Assembly (NCBI GenBank): GCA_034007705.1
Contig: JAVEQK010000003.1
Coordinates: 156,070-220,069, forward strand
From: UBA10518 sp022837185
GTDB lineage: Bacteria > Desulfobacterota > Desulfobulbia > Desulfobulbales > Desulfobulbaceae
Direction of reading: 5' to 3'
Length of the DNA stretch: 64,000 nucleotides
Shown here in pieces: positions 16,431 to 25,380 of this stretch; position 1 is the stretch's first letter, and each line of letters starts with the position of its first letter. The position numbers were made by a program, and so were the translations under genes. The notes beneath the pieces were generated by a model. The model was not told the origin of the DNA and made no database searches. It worked only from the letters and a program-made list of their open reading frames with translations.

Positions 16431-17552
16431 TCACCTGTCCTCTGTCATCTGATTTGGCCGGGTGATGACCGCCATGGCGTCGCCGTAGCTGTAGAACCGG
16501 TACCCCAGCGCGACAGCTTCTTCGTAGCAGCGCAGCAGCCGTTCCCGTCCGGCCAGGGCGGAGACGAGAAAGAGCAGGGAGGACTGCGGCAGGTGAAAAT
16601 TCGTGATCAGATTGTCAACGATCCGATACCGGTAGCCGGGATAGATATACATGTCGCACATTCCGGAGAATGGTTCGACGGCGCCGTCCGGCCCGGCGGC
16701 GAATTCAAGCGCCCGCGCCGTCGTTGTGCCGACGGCCCACACCCGGCCGCCGCGCCGCCTGTGTCGGTTGATTGTTGCCGCTGCCTCGGGTGAGATGAGG
16801 ATGTACTCCGAATGGATTCGATGGTCACGGATATCGTCCGTCCGGACCGGGGCGAACGTCCCGTAGCCGACGTGCAGGGTGATGTCGACGACGATCACCC
16901 CTTTTTGCCGGATTCGCGCGAGCAGGGGGTCCGAAAAATGCAGACCGGCGGTCGGGGCGGCGACAGACCCGGTTTTTTCCGCGTATTCGGTCTGGTACCG
17001 TGCGGCGTCCTCCTCCGTCGATCCCTCCGGGCGCTTGATATAGGGTGGCAGGGGGACCTGGCCGTACCGAACCAGCAGGTCCTCCAGGTCGCGGCCGTCC
17101 TCCGGGCAATAGAGGAGCTCAAGCCGCACCCGCCCGAAGTCGGAAAGCTCCAGCACCGTTGCCGAAAGCCGCTCGCCGAAAACCAGGCGGCTCCCCAGGC
17201 GGGGGCGTCTGGAGCTTTTGAGCAGGGCCTCCGCCTCGACCCCGTACCAGCCTTTTTCCTTTTGCCGGACCTGGAGGAGTTTGGGAAAGGCCAGCAGCAG
17301 GATTTCCGCTTTGCCCCCCGACTCCTTGCGCCCGGTGAGGCGGGCCGGGAAAACCCTGGTATTATTGATCACCAGGAGGTCGCCGGGCAGAAGATAATCA
17401 ATGAGGTCGGCGAACTGCCTGTGAACGGTCCGGCCGTCGGCGCAGTCGAGGACAAGGAGTCGGGAAAGGTCGCGCCTGCCGGCGGGACGCTGGGCGATGT
17501 TTTCCTCGGGCAGATGATAATCGTAGGCCGAGAGCTGAAAATGTTCTTCCAT
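16431..17552 (-). CDS. queA: S-adenosylmethionine:tRNA ribosyltransferase-isomerase QueA
   Basis: Transfers and isomerises the ribosyl part of SAM onto 7-aminomethyl-deazaguanine in tRNA, the penultimate step of queuosine synthesis. Conserved segments are YDYHLPEENIAQRPAGRRDLSRLLVLD, GDLLVINNTRVFPARL, GSVAAPTAGLHFSDPLL, the HVGYGTFAPVR loop and TNFHLPQSSLLFLVSALAG. 373 residues, slightly longer than usual. The start at 17552 begins six codons before the conserved region. Standalone, divergent from mqnB. Confidence 0.93.
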   Translation of the reverse strand: MEEHFQLSAYDYHLPEENIAQRPAGRRDLSRLLVLDCADGRTVHRQFADLIDYLLPGDLLVINNTRVFPARLTGRKESGGKAEILLLAFPKLLQVRQKEKGWYGVEAEALLKSSRRPRLGSRLVFGERLSATVLELSDFGRVRLELLYCPEDGRDLEDLLVRYGQVPLPPYIKRPEGSTEEDAARYQTEYAEKTGSVAAPTAGLHFSDPLLARIRQKGVIVVDITLHVGYGTFAPVRTDDIRDHRIHSEYILISPEAAATINRHRRRGGRVWAVGTTTARALEFAAGPDGAVEPFSGMCDMYIYPGYRYRIVDNLITNFHLPQSSLLFLVSALAGRERLLRCYEEAVALGYRFYSYGDAMAVITRPNQMTEDR

Positions 17553-17732
17553 GATATCGGTATCGGAGGATGGCGGGATGTTTCGCCGACCGGCCCTTGC
17601 CGGGCGGCATCAGAGTCCTTGCAAACCGGCGCAACCTCATTTACAGTACGGCATGGCTCCAGCCGGTTCCGGCCGCATGCCCACCGGGCGGTCGCTCCGT
17701 CCCTACAGTAACCATACAGTGAAAGAAAGCCA

Positions 17733-18422
17733 ATGGTTCTGGTGACCGCCGCCACCGATTTTGAAATGCAGCCCTTTACCTCCGCCTGCCGCCTCGACGG
17801 TGTCAGCCGGCTTGTCACCGGCATCGGCCCGGTTGAAACAGCGGTCAATCTTTTCTCCCGGCTGAGCGGCAGGGACGGGGGCGTCAGCGCGGTGATCAAT
17901 TTCGGGGTGGCCGGGGCCTATATCCAGGAGGGCGGAAACAAAGGCCCGCAGATTCTCGACATCTGCCTGGCGGAAAAGGAAATTTTCGGCGACCTGGGGA
18001 TCTGCCTCGAAGACCGGATCGAACGGATCGCCGGGCCGGGACTGTCAACCCCGCTCTCCTTTCCCATGGATGCCGGGCTGCTGGCCCAGGCTGAACAGGC
18101 CCTGACGGCCGCCAGTATTTCCTGTTTCCGCGGCAACTTTGTCACGGTCGGCTGCGCCAGCGGCACGACCCGCCGGGGCAGGATGCTTGCCGGCCTGTAC
18201 CGGGGCCTGTGCGAAAACATGGAAGGAGCTGCGGTGGCAAGGGTGTGCCGGGAATTCGGACTTCCCTGCCTGGAATTGCGCTGCGTCAGCAACCTGGTCG
18301 AGGACAGGGACCGGAGCCGTTGGCGGCTGCGCGACGCCTGCGCGATGGCGGCGGAGGCCGCGGCCCTGGTTGTTGCCCATATTCTGGTCAGGGGACACGT
18401 TCAAGGAGTGGAGGCACAATGA
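17733..18422 (+). CDS. mqnB: futalosine hydrolase MqnB
   Basis: Nucleoside phosphorylase-fold enzyme that removes the base from futalosine in the alternative menaquinone pathway. It shows the TGIGPVETAVNL loop, INFGVAGAY, the CENMEGAAVARVC segment typical of the nucleosidase family, and CVSNLVEDRDRSRWRL near the end. 229 residues. ATG 17733 starts at the conserved VLVTAATDFEM strand. Its last bases overlap the mqnD ATG, and pairing with mqnD removes doubt between MqnB and an MTA/SAH nucleosidase. Confidence 0.88.
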   Translation: MVLVTAATDFEMQPFTSACRLDGVSRLVTGIGPVETAVNLFSRLSGRDGGVSAVINFGVAGAYIQEGGNKGPQILDICLAEKEIFGDLGICLEDRIERIAGPGLSTPLSFPMDAGLLAQAEQALTAASISCFRGNFVTVGCASGTTRRGRMLAGLYRGLCENMEGAAVARVCREFGLPCLELRCVSNLVEDRDRSRWRLRDACAMAAEAAALVVAHILVRGHVQGVEAQ

Positions 18423-19258
18423 ACAACCGGTTGACCATCGGCTATTCGCCCTGCCCCAACGACACCTTTCTGTTTTACGCCCTGATGCACGATCGCGTCC
18501 CCCTGGAGCGGATCAGCTTCGCGCCGCCGGTCCTGGATGATGTCGAAACCCTCAACCTCCGGGCGCTGCAGGGCATACTGGATGTAACCAAGCTGTCTTT
18601 CCATGCCCTTGGTCACGTCCTGGACCGCTACGAGATGCTGTCGGCCGGAGCTGCCCTGGGGCGCGGGTGCGGCCCCCTGCTGGTTGCCCGCCCCGGAGCC
18701 GGGCGCGACGTTTCCCGGGCAGCGATCGCCATCCCGGGGGAATACACCACGGCCGCCCTGCTCCTGAGGTTGTTCCTTCCGGAGGCCGGGAACCTGCGGG
18801 TAATGCGCTTTGAACAGATCGTCGGGGCCGTCGAGCGCGGTGAAGTGGATTACGGCGTCATCATCCATGAGAGCCGGTTTACCTATGCGGAACATGGCCT
18901 CGCATGCCTGCGGGACCTGGGCCAGTGGTGGGAGGAGGCGACAGGCCTGCCGGTTCCGCTCGGCTGCATCGCCGCCAGGCGGACGCTGGGCCAAGGAGTG
19001 GTGCGGGAGATCGACCGGGCCCTGCGGGCCAGCGTGCAATGGGCCAGGGCCAATCCGGAACGGTGCATGGATTATATCCGGCAGTATGCCCAGGAAATGG
19101 ATGAAGGCGTACTGCGGAGTCACATCGGTCTCTACGTCAATGATTTCACCCTGGATATCGGCGAGGAGGGCCGGGCGGCGGTGACCGAACTGCTCCGGCG
19201 GGGCAGGGCGGCCGGGATTTTTCCGCCGGCGGCCGGGACTGTCGGGCTCCAGTCCTGA
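18419..19258 (+). CDS. mqnD: 1,4-dihydroxy-6-naphthoate synthase MqnD
   Basis: Periplasmic-binding-protein-like enzyme of the futalosine pathway, converting the cyclic intermediate to 1,4-dihydroxy-6-naphthoate. It begins with the signature IGYSPCPNDTFLFYAL; further segments are DVTKLSFHALGHVLD, IAIPGEYTTAALLL and YGVIIHESRFTY, which match the family. 279 residues. ATG 18419 overlaps the mqnB stop by four bases. Other mqn genes (A, C, E) are not in this window. Confidence 0.93.
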   Translation: MNNRLTIGYSPCPNDTFLFYALMHDRVPLERISFAPPVLDDVETLNLRALQGILDVTKLSFHALGHVLDRYEMLSAGAALGRGCGPLLVARPGAGRDVSRAAIAIPGEYTTAALLLRLFLPEAGNLRVMRFEQIVGAVERGEVDYGVIIHESRFTYAEHGLACLRDLGQWWEEATGLPVPLGCIAARRTLGQGVVREIDRALRASVQWARANPERCMDYIRQYAQEMDEGVLRSHIGLYVNDFTLDIGEEGRAAVTELLRRGRAAGIFPPAAGTVGLQS

Positions 19259-19890
19259 TGGCGTCGATGTCAGGGGATTGCCCTATTCATGCGCCTGTCT
19301 GGGGCTGCGTGCTCATCGGCGGCAGAAGTTCGCGAATGGGAAGGCCCAAGCATCTGCTCAGGCGGGCGGGCCGGACCTGGCTGGAACTGACCGTGCAAAA
19401 GCTGATGACCCGGGTCGACGGGGTGGTGCTGTCCGGCCGCGGGGAAATTCCCGGTTCGCTGGCTGCCCTGCCGGTTGTGGCCGATGTCCCCGGCCTTGAG
19501 GGGCCCCTCGCCGGCCTGGTGGCCGTGTTCCGCTGGCGGCCGGGGGTGTCCTGGCTGGTCAGCGCCTGCGATCTTCCGGAGCTCGATGGCGGTGCACTGG
19601 ACTGGCTTCTTTCCTTTCGTCATCCGGGAATACGGGCCGTTCTGCCGGATCTCCGCGGCAACGGTCAGGTTGAGCCGCTGCTGGCCTATTACGACTGCCT
19701 CTGCGGGGAGCTCCTCGAGGAACTGGCTGCCCGCGGTTCGCTCCGGCTCAGCGAGCTGGTCGGCCGGCCCGGGGTCGTCACTCCGCAGCCTCCCCCTGCC
19801 CTGCGGGGGGCGTGGCGCAACATCAACACCCCGGAGGAGCTGCGGGAGATTGATAATTGTTGTCGAATGGGCAAGAAAGGAATACATTGA
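19258..19890 (+). CDS. mobA: molybdenum cofactor guanylyltransferase
   Basis: Attaches GMP to molybdopterin to make the bis-MGD cofactor used by anaerobic respiratory enzymes. The N-terminal nucleotide-binding signature is LIGGRSSRMGRPKHLL, followed by VADVPGLEGPLAGL and the acidic VSACDLPEL. 210 residues. Its ATG overlaps the mqnD stop (TGATG), so it is coupled to the menaquinone genes although the pathways are unrelated; both serve anaerobic respiration. Confidence 0.9.
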   Translation: MASMSGDCPIHAPVWGCVLIGGRSSRMGRPKHLLRRAGRTWLELTVQKLMTRVDGVVLSGRGEIPGSLAALPVVADVPGLEGPLAGLVAVFRWRPGVSWLVSACDLPELDGGALDWLLSFRHPGIRAVLPDLRGNGQVEPLLAYYDCLCGELLEELAARGSLRLSELVGRPGVVTPQPPPALRGAWRNINTPEELREIDNCCRMGKKGIH

Positions 19891-20038
19891 CCATGCAGCG
19901 CGGGCTTGTGCCGTTGCCGGACCTGGCGGGCAAAGACGGCCAACGCGCTGAATGGATGAAAAGATCAATCTGATTGCCGATCCCGGGTGAAGGACTTGTA
20001 TGAGGCCGGTCCCGGTTCAAGGCGTTTCAAGGAAGGTA

Positions 20039-20545
20039 ATGAACTTGACAACACCTGCCATTCTCCGCAAAGTCGGCCTGTTGGTGCTGGGCTTGAGCAT
20101 CCTGCTCCTGCCGGCGCACCCGGCCATGGCCCTGGACGAACTCCCGGAATTTTCCCTGCCCTCGGCGGTCAACGGCAAAAAAGTCAGCAGCGGAGATTTC
20201 AAGGGGAAAACCCTGCTCATCACCTTTTTTGCCACCTGGTGCCCGCCGTGCCGCCAGGAGATTCCGGCCCTGATCGAATTGCAGAAAACATTCGCCTCCA
20301 GCGGCTTCTCGGTTGTCGGCATGTCCATGGACGAAAAAGGACCGGCCGTCGTCCGGCGGCTCATCGAGAAGGAAGGGATCAACTATCCGGTCCTGATGGC
20401 CGACGCCGGGGTGGCGAGGGATTTCGGCGGGGTTTTCAGCGTCCCGACGTCCTTTCTGATCAACAGGGAGGGCAGGGTGGTCAGGAAGTATCCCGGTTAC
20501 GTACCCCATGCCATGCTGGAAAAGGATATCAGGGAGATTCTGTAG
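20039..20545 (+). CDS. TlpA-like periplasmic thioredoxin
   Basis: Thiol-disulphide oxidoreductase of the TlpA/ResA/AhpC-TSA type. A signal peptide ends near AMALDE, then FATWCPPCRQEIPAL carries the CxxC active site, and the cis-proline loop VFSVPTSFLIN follows. 168 residues. ATG 20039 has AAGGAAGG directly upstream; ATG 20000 would bury the signal peptide. A role in reducing cytochrome c apoproteins or envelope disulphides is a family-based inference; ccsA lies 3 kb away. Confidence 0.87.
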   Translation: MNLTTPAILRKVGLLVLGLSILLLPAHPAMALDELPEFSLPSAVNGKKVSSGDFKGKTLLITFFATWCPPCRQEIPALIELQKTFASSGFSVVGMSMDEKGPAVVRRLIEKEGINYPVLMADAGVARDFGGVFSVPTSFLINREGRVVRKYPGYVPHAMLEKDIREIL

Positions 20546-20594
20546 TCAGGACCTGCGAAGGGAACACTGTGGGGGCAAATTTCCAGGGTTTTCC

Positions 20595-20623
20595 TTGACA
20601 AGCTCTCCTCGACTCTATATATT
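20595..20623 (+). promoter_or_regulatory. strong sigma-70 promoter
   Basis: TTGACA (20595-20600), 17-base spacer, TATATT (20618-20623), about 63 bases upstream of the small exported protein gene. It is the best promoter match in the window. Confidence 0.7.
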
Positions 20624-20686
20624 TTTTCATCGTATAGTGATGAGGTTAGGGGAAACAGTTCATAATTTCAGCAACAGGAGAAAACT

Positions 20687-20890
20687 ATGAAAAAGCTTGT
20701 AACCGCAATTATGGTAGTGGCCTTTGCTCTGAGCTCCGCCGGAATCGTCATGGCCCAGAAACTTACCTGCACTGTGGACGCTGTTGAGGGCGACACGGTA
20801 ACCATGACCTGCAAGGGCGCCGATAAGCTGAAAGCAGGCGATGAAGTACAGGTACGAGGAAAGAAAAAAGGAGCGGTGGAAGGCTGCTAA
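20687..20890 (+). CDS. small exported protein of unknown function
   Basis: 67-residue product with a clear Sec signal peptide (MKKLVTAIMVVAFALSSAGIVMA) and a mature part of only ~44 residues: two cysteines in the first half (LTCTVDAVEGDTVTMTC), a beta-hairpin-like pattern, and a C-terminal Cys. It resembles small OB-fold-like exported proteins, such as ExtJ-type products of selenite/tellurite reduction clusters in Geobacter relatives, but I cannot confirm that by eye. A strong promoter and a strong terminator bracket it, so it is a single-gene, probably well-expressed unit. Confidence 0.75.
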   Translation: MKKLVTAIMVVAFALSSAGIVMAQKLTCTVDAVEGDTVTMTCKGADKLKAGDEVQVRGKKKGAVEGC

Positions 20891-20915
20891 GCCTCACAGT
20901 TTTCTTCCCAATTGC

Positions 20916-20955
20916 AAGAGCCGGTTGATGTGGCCCATCGACCGGCTCTTTTTTG
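20916..20955 (+). terminator. Rho-independent terminator
   Basis: Long inverted repeat AAGAGCCGGTTGATG / CATCGACCGGCTCTT followed by TTTTTGTTTT. It ends the small exported protein transcript; uppP starts about 20 bases later. Confidence 0.85.
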
Positions 20956-20973
20956 TTTTCAGGGAGCCGCGGC

Positions 20974-21789
20974 ATGGAACTGGTCAAGGCCATAGTTCTT
21001 GGAATAATCCAGGGGTTGACGGAGTTTCTCCCCATCTCGAGTTCGGGACATCTGGTAATCGGCTCCAGGCTTCTCAATTTTCAGGAGCCAGGCATCGTCT
21101 TTGAGGTGTTCCTGCACTGCGGTACGCTCTTTGCCGTTATCCTCGTGTTCAGGGAGGAACTGCTGAAGATGCTCCGATCTCTCGTCGTTTCTTCCGCCGT
21201 CCGCCGGTCCGATCCCGAACTCGGCCATTATTTCAACTGGAGCGTTCAGGTCGTCGTGGCTACCCTGCCGGCGGTGGTCGCCGGATTGTTTCTGCGCAAT
21301 TCCATCGACCGGATTTTTGACACCATCCTCATCACCTTTTTCATGCTGGCAGTCACCGGGATAATAATGGTACTGACAAAGTTTATCCGCGACCGGGGGG
21401 CCGCCGTCACCTGGCCGCGGGCCCTGATTATCGGCGTGGCGCAGGCCCTGGCCATCCTGCCCGGCCTCTCGCGCAGCGGCAGCACCATCTTCACCGGCAT
21501 GCTGGTCGGCATCAACCGGGAAACGGCGGCCCGCTTTTCGTTCATCATGTCCATCCCGGCCATTCTCGGCGCCGTCGTCCTCAAGACGGGCGAACTGCTG
21601 GCGTCGCCGCCTCCCGCCGAGCAGTTTGTCAATATCGGCGCGGGCACTGCCGCCGCCCTCGTATCAGGATACGGGGCCATTGTCCTGTTGCTGAGAATTG
21701 TCCGCCGGGGTAAATTGTATTGGTTCGGCTATTATTGCCTGCTTGTTTCCGGTCTCGGCCTTACCTGGCATTATTTCGGGGCGGGTTGA
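20974..21789 (+). CDS. uppP: undecaprenyl-diphosphatase UppP
   Basis: Integral membrane phosphatase (BacA/UppP) that recycles undecaprenyl diphosphate for cell-wall synthesis and gives bacitracin tolerance. Both active-site motifs are present: GLTEFLPISSSGHLVIG near the N-terminus and LPGLSRSGSTI in the middle. About seven to eight hydrophobic segments over 271 residues. ATG 20974 starts exactly at the conserved MELVKAIVLGIIQG; a TTG at 20953 is in frame but lies in the terminator T-run. Confidence 0.94.
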   Translation: MELVKAIVLGIIQGLTEFLPISSSGHLVIGSRLLNFQEPGIVFEVFLHCGTLFAVILVFREELLKMLRSLVVSSAVRRSDPELGHYFNWSVQVVVATLPAVVAGLFLRNSIDRIFDTILITFFMLAVTGIIMVLTKFIRDRGAAVTWPRALIIGVAQALAILPGLSRSGSTIFTGMLVGINRETAARFSFIMSIPAILGAVVLKTGELLASPPPAEQFVNIGAGTAAALVSGYGAIVLLLRIVRRGKLYWFGYYCLLVSGLGLTWHYFGAG

Positions 21790-21902
21790 CCGGAACGCCC
21801 CGAGAAGGCGGGGCGGGAGCATGAGGGGCGGTCATTTCCGCCCGGGCTCCGCGGGGGCTTTGCCGAGACCCGTTTCCGGCGCAACACAAAAGGGGAGTGA
21901 CA

Positions 21903-22595
21903 ATGGATCCGCAAACCCTGCCTGCGGCTGAGCAGGCCATATATCACAGAATAAGGCAACAGTACAAGACGGCCTTCGAGCCCTTGCAACTGGGATCGAT
22001 CCGGCTGAATCTGGCGACGATAACCGACCTGGAGCCCCTGCTGGAGGGGAAGGATCCGTTGAGCAACCCGTCGGAATTCCCCTTCTGGGTGAGGTTGTGG
22101 GAAGCCGCCGTGGTGCTCGCCGACTATCTGGCCGGGCAGCAGTTCGACGCGGGAACGAGACTGCTGGAACTGGGCGCGGGCATGGGCGCGCCGGGCCTGG
22201 CCGCGGCGGCGGCGGGCTGCGATGTCACCCTGACGGATTATGAGGAACGGATTCTGGATTTCGAGCGGGTCAGCGCCGCGGCAAGCAAGCTGGAAAATGT
22301 CCGTTTCGCGATCCTTGACTGGAAGAATCCTCCGGAGATGGACCGCTATGATATCATCGTCGGGGCGGAAATACTGTTCAGGGAGGAATTTTTCGAACCG
22401 CTGCTCAAGGTGATCCGCAGCGCCCTGAAACCGGACGGGGTCGTCTACCTCGCCCATGACATACGGAGGCAGAGCCTCAAGCCGTTCCTGCAAATGGCCG
22501 AAGCCGAGTATACCGTGGCCGCATCCAGGCGGACCCTGAAAATTCATGATGACGACAAGGTTATTCTGCTCAACAGATTGACGCCCAAAAAATAG
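21903..22595 (+). CDS. class I SAM-dependent methyltransferase
   Basis: Rossmann-fold methyltransferase of about 230 residues. SAM-binding motif I is LLELGAGMGAPGLAAAAAG, followed by the acidic VTLTDYEE and a motif IV-like DIIVGAEILF. The layout, with a leading FPFWVRLWEAAVVLADYL segment, recalls the Methyltransf_16 (lysine methyltransferase-like) family, so a protein substrate is possible; this is inference. ATG 21903 follows AGGGGAG; GTG 21897 is also in frame. Ten bases separate it from the sirC-like gene. Confidence 0.75.
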   Translation: MDPQTLPAAEQAIYHRIRQQYKTAFEPLQLGSIRLNLATITDLEPLLEGKDPLSNPSEFPFWVRLWEAAVVLADYLAGQQFDAGTRLLELGAGMGAPGLAAAAAGCDVTLTDYEERILDFERVSAAASKLENVRFAILDWKNPPEMDRYDIIVGAEILFREEFFEPLLKVIRSALKPDGVVYLAHDIRRQSLKPFLQMAEAEYTVAASRRTLKIHDDDKVILLNRLTPKK

Positions 22596-22605
22596 CCGGT
22601 GTGTT

Positions 22606-23271
22606 GTGTATCCCGTTTTTCTGGACATCAGGGGCAAATTGTGCGTCGTTGTCGGCGGCGGCAGGGTGGCCCGGCGCAAGGTGGAGGGGCTGCTGGCCGC
22701 CGGGGCGGCGGTGCGGGTGATCAGTCCGGAGGTGGGCACCCACTTGGCTGCTCTTGCCGGGGAAGGGATGATAGAATGGGTGTCCAGGGCATATGCCGAA
22801 GGCGACCTGGACAAAGCCTTCCTCGTTTTCGCCGCCACCGATGACCGCCGCACCCAGGAACTGATCCGCCGCCATGCGGAGGCGCACCGCCAGTTTGTCA
22901 ATATCGCCGATGATCCCGGCCGCAGCGATTTCCATGTGCCCTCCCTGTTCCGGCGGGGCGGCCTGACCATTGCCGTTTCCACCAGCGGCAAAAGTCCGGC
23001 GGTGGCGGCCCTGATCAGGAAGGAGCTGGAACACGGCTACGGTCCGGAATACGCGGTGCTGCTCGAAATAATGGCCCTGGTGCGGCAGCGGCTGAGCGTC
23101 GGCGGAAATACCCAGGATGAGCGGAAAAAAATCTATAAAAAAATTCTGCATGGGGATATACTTGCCTGGATACAAAGAGGACGGATGGACAAAGTGCGCG
23201 CCCACCTGGAAGACATCCTCGGCGCCGCGATGACGCCGGACCTGGGTAATATCGGACAGGAAATCGAATGA
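22606..23271 (+). CDS. precorrin-2 dehydrogenase / siroheme synthase (SirC-like)
   Basis: NAD-dependent oxidation of precorrin-2 to sirohydrochlorin, the first part of CysG/Met8. N-terminal Rossmann motif VVVGGGRVARRKVEGLLAAGAAVRVISP, then LVFAATDDRRTQELI, NIADDPGRSDFHVPSLF and STSGKSPAVAALIRKELE. 221 residues and no C-terminal methyltransferase, so this is the stand-alone form. GTG 22606 is the start. The stop overlaps the ATG of ccsA. Siroheme or heme made through this route would supply sulphite reductase and cytochromes. Confidence 0.88.
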   Translation: MYPVFLDIRGKLCVVVGGGRVARRKVEGLLAAGAAVRVISPEVGTHLAALAGEGMIEWVSRAYAEGDLDKAFLVFAATDDRRTQELIRRHAEAHRQFVNIADDPGRSDFHVPSLFRRGGLTIAVSTSGKSPAVAALIRKELEHGYGPEYAVLLEIMALVRQRLSVGGNTQDERKKIYKKILHGDILAWIQRGRMDKVRAHLEDILGAAMTPDLGNIGQEIE

Positions 23272-24086
23272 GCTACCTGTTGTTTCAGATCAGTTTTCTC
23301 GGCTATTTTCTGGCCATGTCGGCCTACATCGTGTTTTTCGTTTCGCAGAAAAGCCATGTCCGCCTCATTGCCCGCAACATCATTCTTGCCGCCGGGATCC
23401 TCCACACTCTGAATATCGCGGTCCGCTATTATGAAGCAGGGCACACCCCGATCACCTCGCAGCATGAAACGGTATCGTTTTTCGCCTGGGCCATAGTCTG
23501 GGGATACCTGTCCTTTCGCTGGCGCTATACTGTCAAGAATTTCGGCACCTTTGTCAGCGTCATGACGGTGGCGCTGATGTTCGTCGCCGCCCTGGCCTCC
23601 CGCGAGATTCTTCCGCTGGTTCCGGCCCTGCAGAGTTGGTGGCTTCCCGTCCATGCCTCGATTTCCATCATCGCCAACGGCTTCCTGGCCCTTGCCTGCA
23701 TCGGCGGCATCATGTACCTGCTGCAGGAACGCGAAATAAAGAAAAAACGGTTCGGCCTGTTTTACTCACGCCTGCCGTCGCTGGATGCCCTTGACAAGCT
23801 GAATCATCACTGTCTTTCCATAGGCTTCCCCCTCCTGACCCTGGGCATCATATCCGGCTCGATCTGGGCCAAGCAGGCCTGGGGAGCCTACTGGCACTGG
23901 GACCCCAAGGAAACCTGGTCACTGATAACCTGGTTTCTGTACGCGGCCCTGGTGCACCAGCGGTTCACGGTCGGCTGGCGGGGCAGACCGGCGGCGATCA
24001 TGACCATCATCGCTTTTCTGGCCGTGCTCTTCACCCTGTGGGGGGTCAATTATTTCCTGGGCGGAATTCATACCTATGCCTCGTGA
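23268..24086 (+). CDS. ccsA: cytochrome c assembly protein (CcsA/HemX type)
   Basis: Polytopic membrane protein with the heme-handling tryptophan-rich motif WGAYWHWDPKETWSL near residues 205-219 and about eight transmembrane helices over 272 residues. System II cytochrome c maturation uses CcsA with CcsB to carry heme across the membrane. HemX proteins, found next to hemA in many deltaproteobacteria, are of the same superfamily, so either name may fit. It overlaps sirC by four bases and hemA by eleven, which ties tetrapyrrole synthesis to heme export. Confidence 0.85.
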   Translation: MSYLLFQISFLGYFLAMSAYIVFFVSQKSHVRLIARNIILAAGILHTLNIAVRYYEAGHTPITSQHETVSFFAWAIVWGYLSFRWRYTVKNFGTFVSVMTVALMFVAALASREILPLVPALQSWWLPVHASISIIANGFLALACIGGIMYLLQEREIKKKRFGLFYSRLPSLDALDKLNHHCLSIGFPLLTLGIISGSIWAKQAWGAYWHWDPKETWSLITWFLYAALVHQRFTVGWRGRPAAIMTIIAFLAVLFTLWGVNYFLGGIHTYAS

Positions 24087-25380
24087 TGTGATAGTTCTGC
24101 TTGGGGTCAACCACAAGACAACACCCCTTGAGGTCCGTGAGAAGATGGCCCTTTCCGGAGGGTACGAGCAGCCTCTGAAGGATCTTGCCGCCATCGGCGG
24201 ATTGAAGGAGTACTATCTGTTGTCAACCTGCAACCGGGTTGAAGTGCTGTATACCACGGACCGGCCGGCCGAGACCAGGAAGGAGGTGCTCGAGCTCCTG
24301 TTCGGCAGGGCGGTGCCGCCCAAAGAGCTTGACAGGTATGTCTACCAGTACGAAAACGAGGATGCGATTCAGCATCTGTTCATGGTGGCCTCCAGTCTTG
24401 ACTCCATGATAGTCGGCGAAGCGCAGATTCTCGGACAGCTCAAGGAGGCGTACCGGCACGCCGCCGACAAAAACACCAGCGGCCTGATCCTCAACAAGCT
24501 GCTGCACAAGGCGTTTTTTGTCGCCAAAAGGGTGCGCACCGAAACCCGCATCGGGGCCAGTGCCGTGTCCATCAGCTACGCGGCGGTGGAACTGGCCCGC
24601 AAGATCTTCGGCCAGCTCGACAACAAGACGGTGATGCTGGTCGGCGCCGGTGAAATGGCCGAACTGGCCGCCGAGCATCTTGTCGGCAACGGCGTGACCA
24701 GCGTCGTCGTGGTCAACCGGACCCTGGAGCGGGCGGTCAACCTCGCCCGCCGCTTCAACGGTCGGGCGGCATCACTGGAGGAACTGGTTGACCAGCTCCA
24801 GCATGTTGACATCATCATCAGTTCGACGGGGGCGACAGGCACCATCCTGAGCAAGAAAGATCTCAAGCCCGTCATGCGCGAGCGCCGCAACCGGCCGTTG
24901 TTTTTCATCGACATCGCGGTTCCCAGGGATCTGGACCAGGATATCAATGAACTGGACAACGTCTACCTCTACGACATAGATGACCTCCAGAATGTCGTGG
25001 AGATGAACAGGGCGGAACGCGACCGGGAGGCCGTCAAGGCTGAACGGATCGTCGAGGAGGAAACGCTGAAATTCAGCACCTGGCTGGACAGCATGGAGGT
25101 TACCCCAACCATTGTCGATCTGCGCAGGATGGCGGATGAAATCTGCCGGGTCGAAGTGGAGAAAACATTGGGCAAGTTGAAGCATTTCACCCCCAAGGAA
25201 CAGAAATCCCTGGAAAAAATGGCCTCGGCCATTGTGTCCAAGATGCTGCATAATCCCGTGCAGTACCTGAAAGCGGACAATGCCGACCACAGCATCCATC
25301 GTCACGGACGGATCAACACGGTACGGGAAATATTCCATCTCAATGAAAACGGCGGAAAAGAAACAGAAGGAAACCCCTGA
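24076..25380 (+). CDS. hemA: glutamyl-tRNA reductase
   Basis: First committed step of C5-pathway tetrapyrrole synthesis: NADPH reduction of Glu-tRNA to glutamate-1-semialdehyde. Conserved LGVNHKTTPLEVREKMAL, the catalytic-Cys motif LLSTCNRVEVLY, VGEAQILGQLKEAY, and the Rossmann segment MLVGAGEMAELAAEHL. 434 residues with the C-terminal dimerisation helices. Start 24076 lies inside the end of ccsA. The next gene begins 38 bases before its stop. Confidence 0.95.
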   Translation: MPRDVIVLLGVNHKTTPLEVREKMALSGGYEQPLKDLAAIGGLKEYYLLSTCNRVEVLYTTDRPAETRKEVLELLFGRAVPPKELDRYVYQYENEDAIQHLFMVASSLDSMIVGEAQILGQLKEAYRHAADKNTSGLILNKLLHKAFFVAKRVRTETRIGASAVSISYAAVELARKIFGQLDNKTVMLVGAGEMAELAAEHLVGNGVTSVVVVNRTLERAVNLARRFNGRAASLEELVDQLQHVDIIISSTGATGTILSKKDLKPVMRERRNRPLFFIDIAVPRDLDQDINELDNVYLYDIDDLQNVVEMNRAERDREAVKAERIVEEETLKFSTWLDSMEVTPTIVDLRRMADEICRVEVEKTLGKLKHFTPKEQKSLEKMASAIVSKMLHNPVQYLKADNADHSIHRHGRINTVREIFHLNENGGKETEGNP

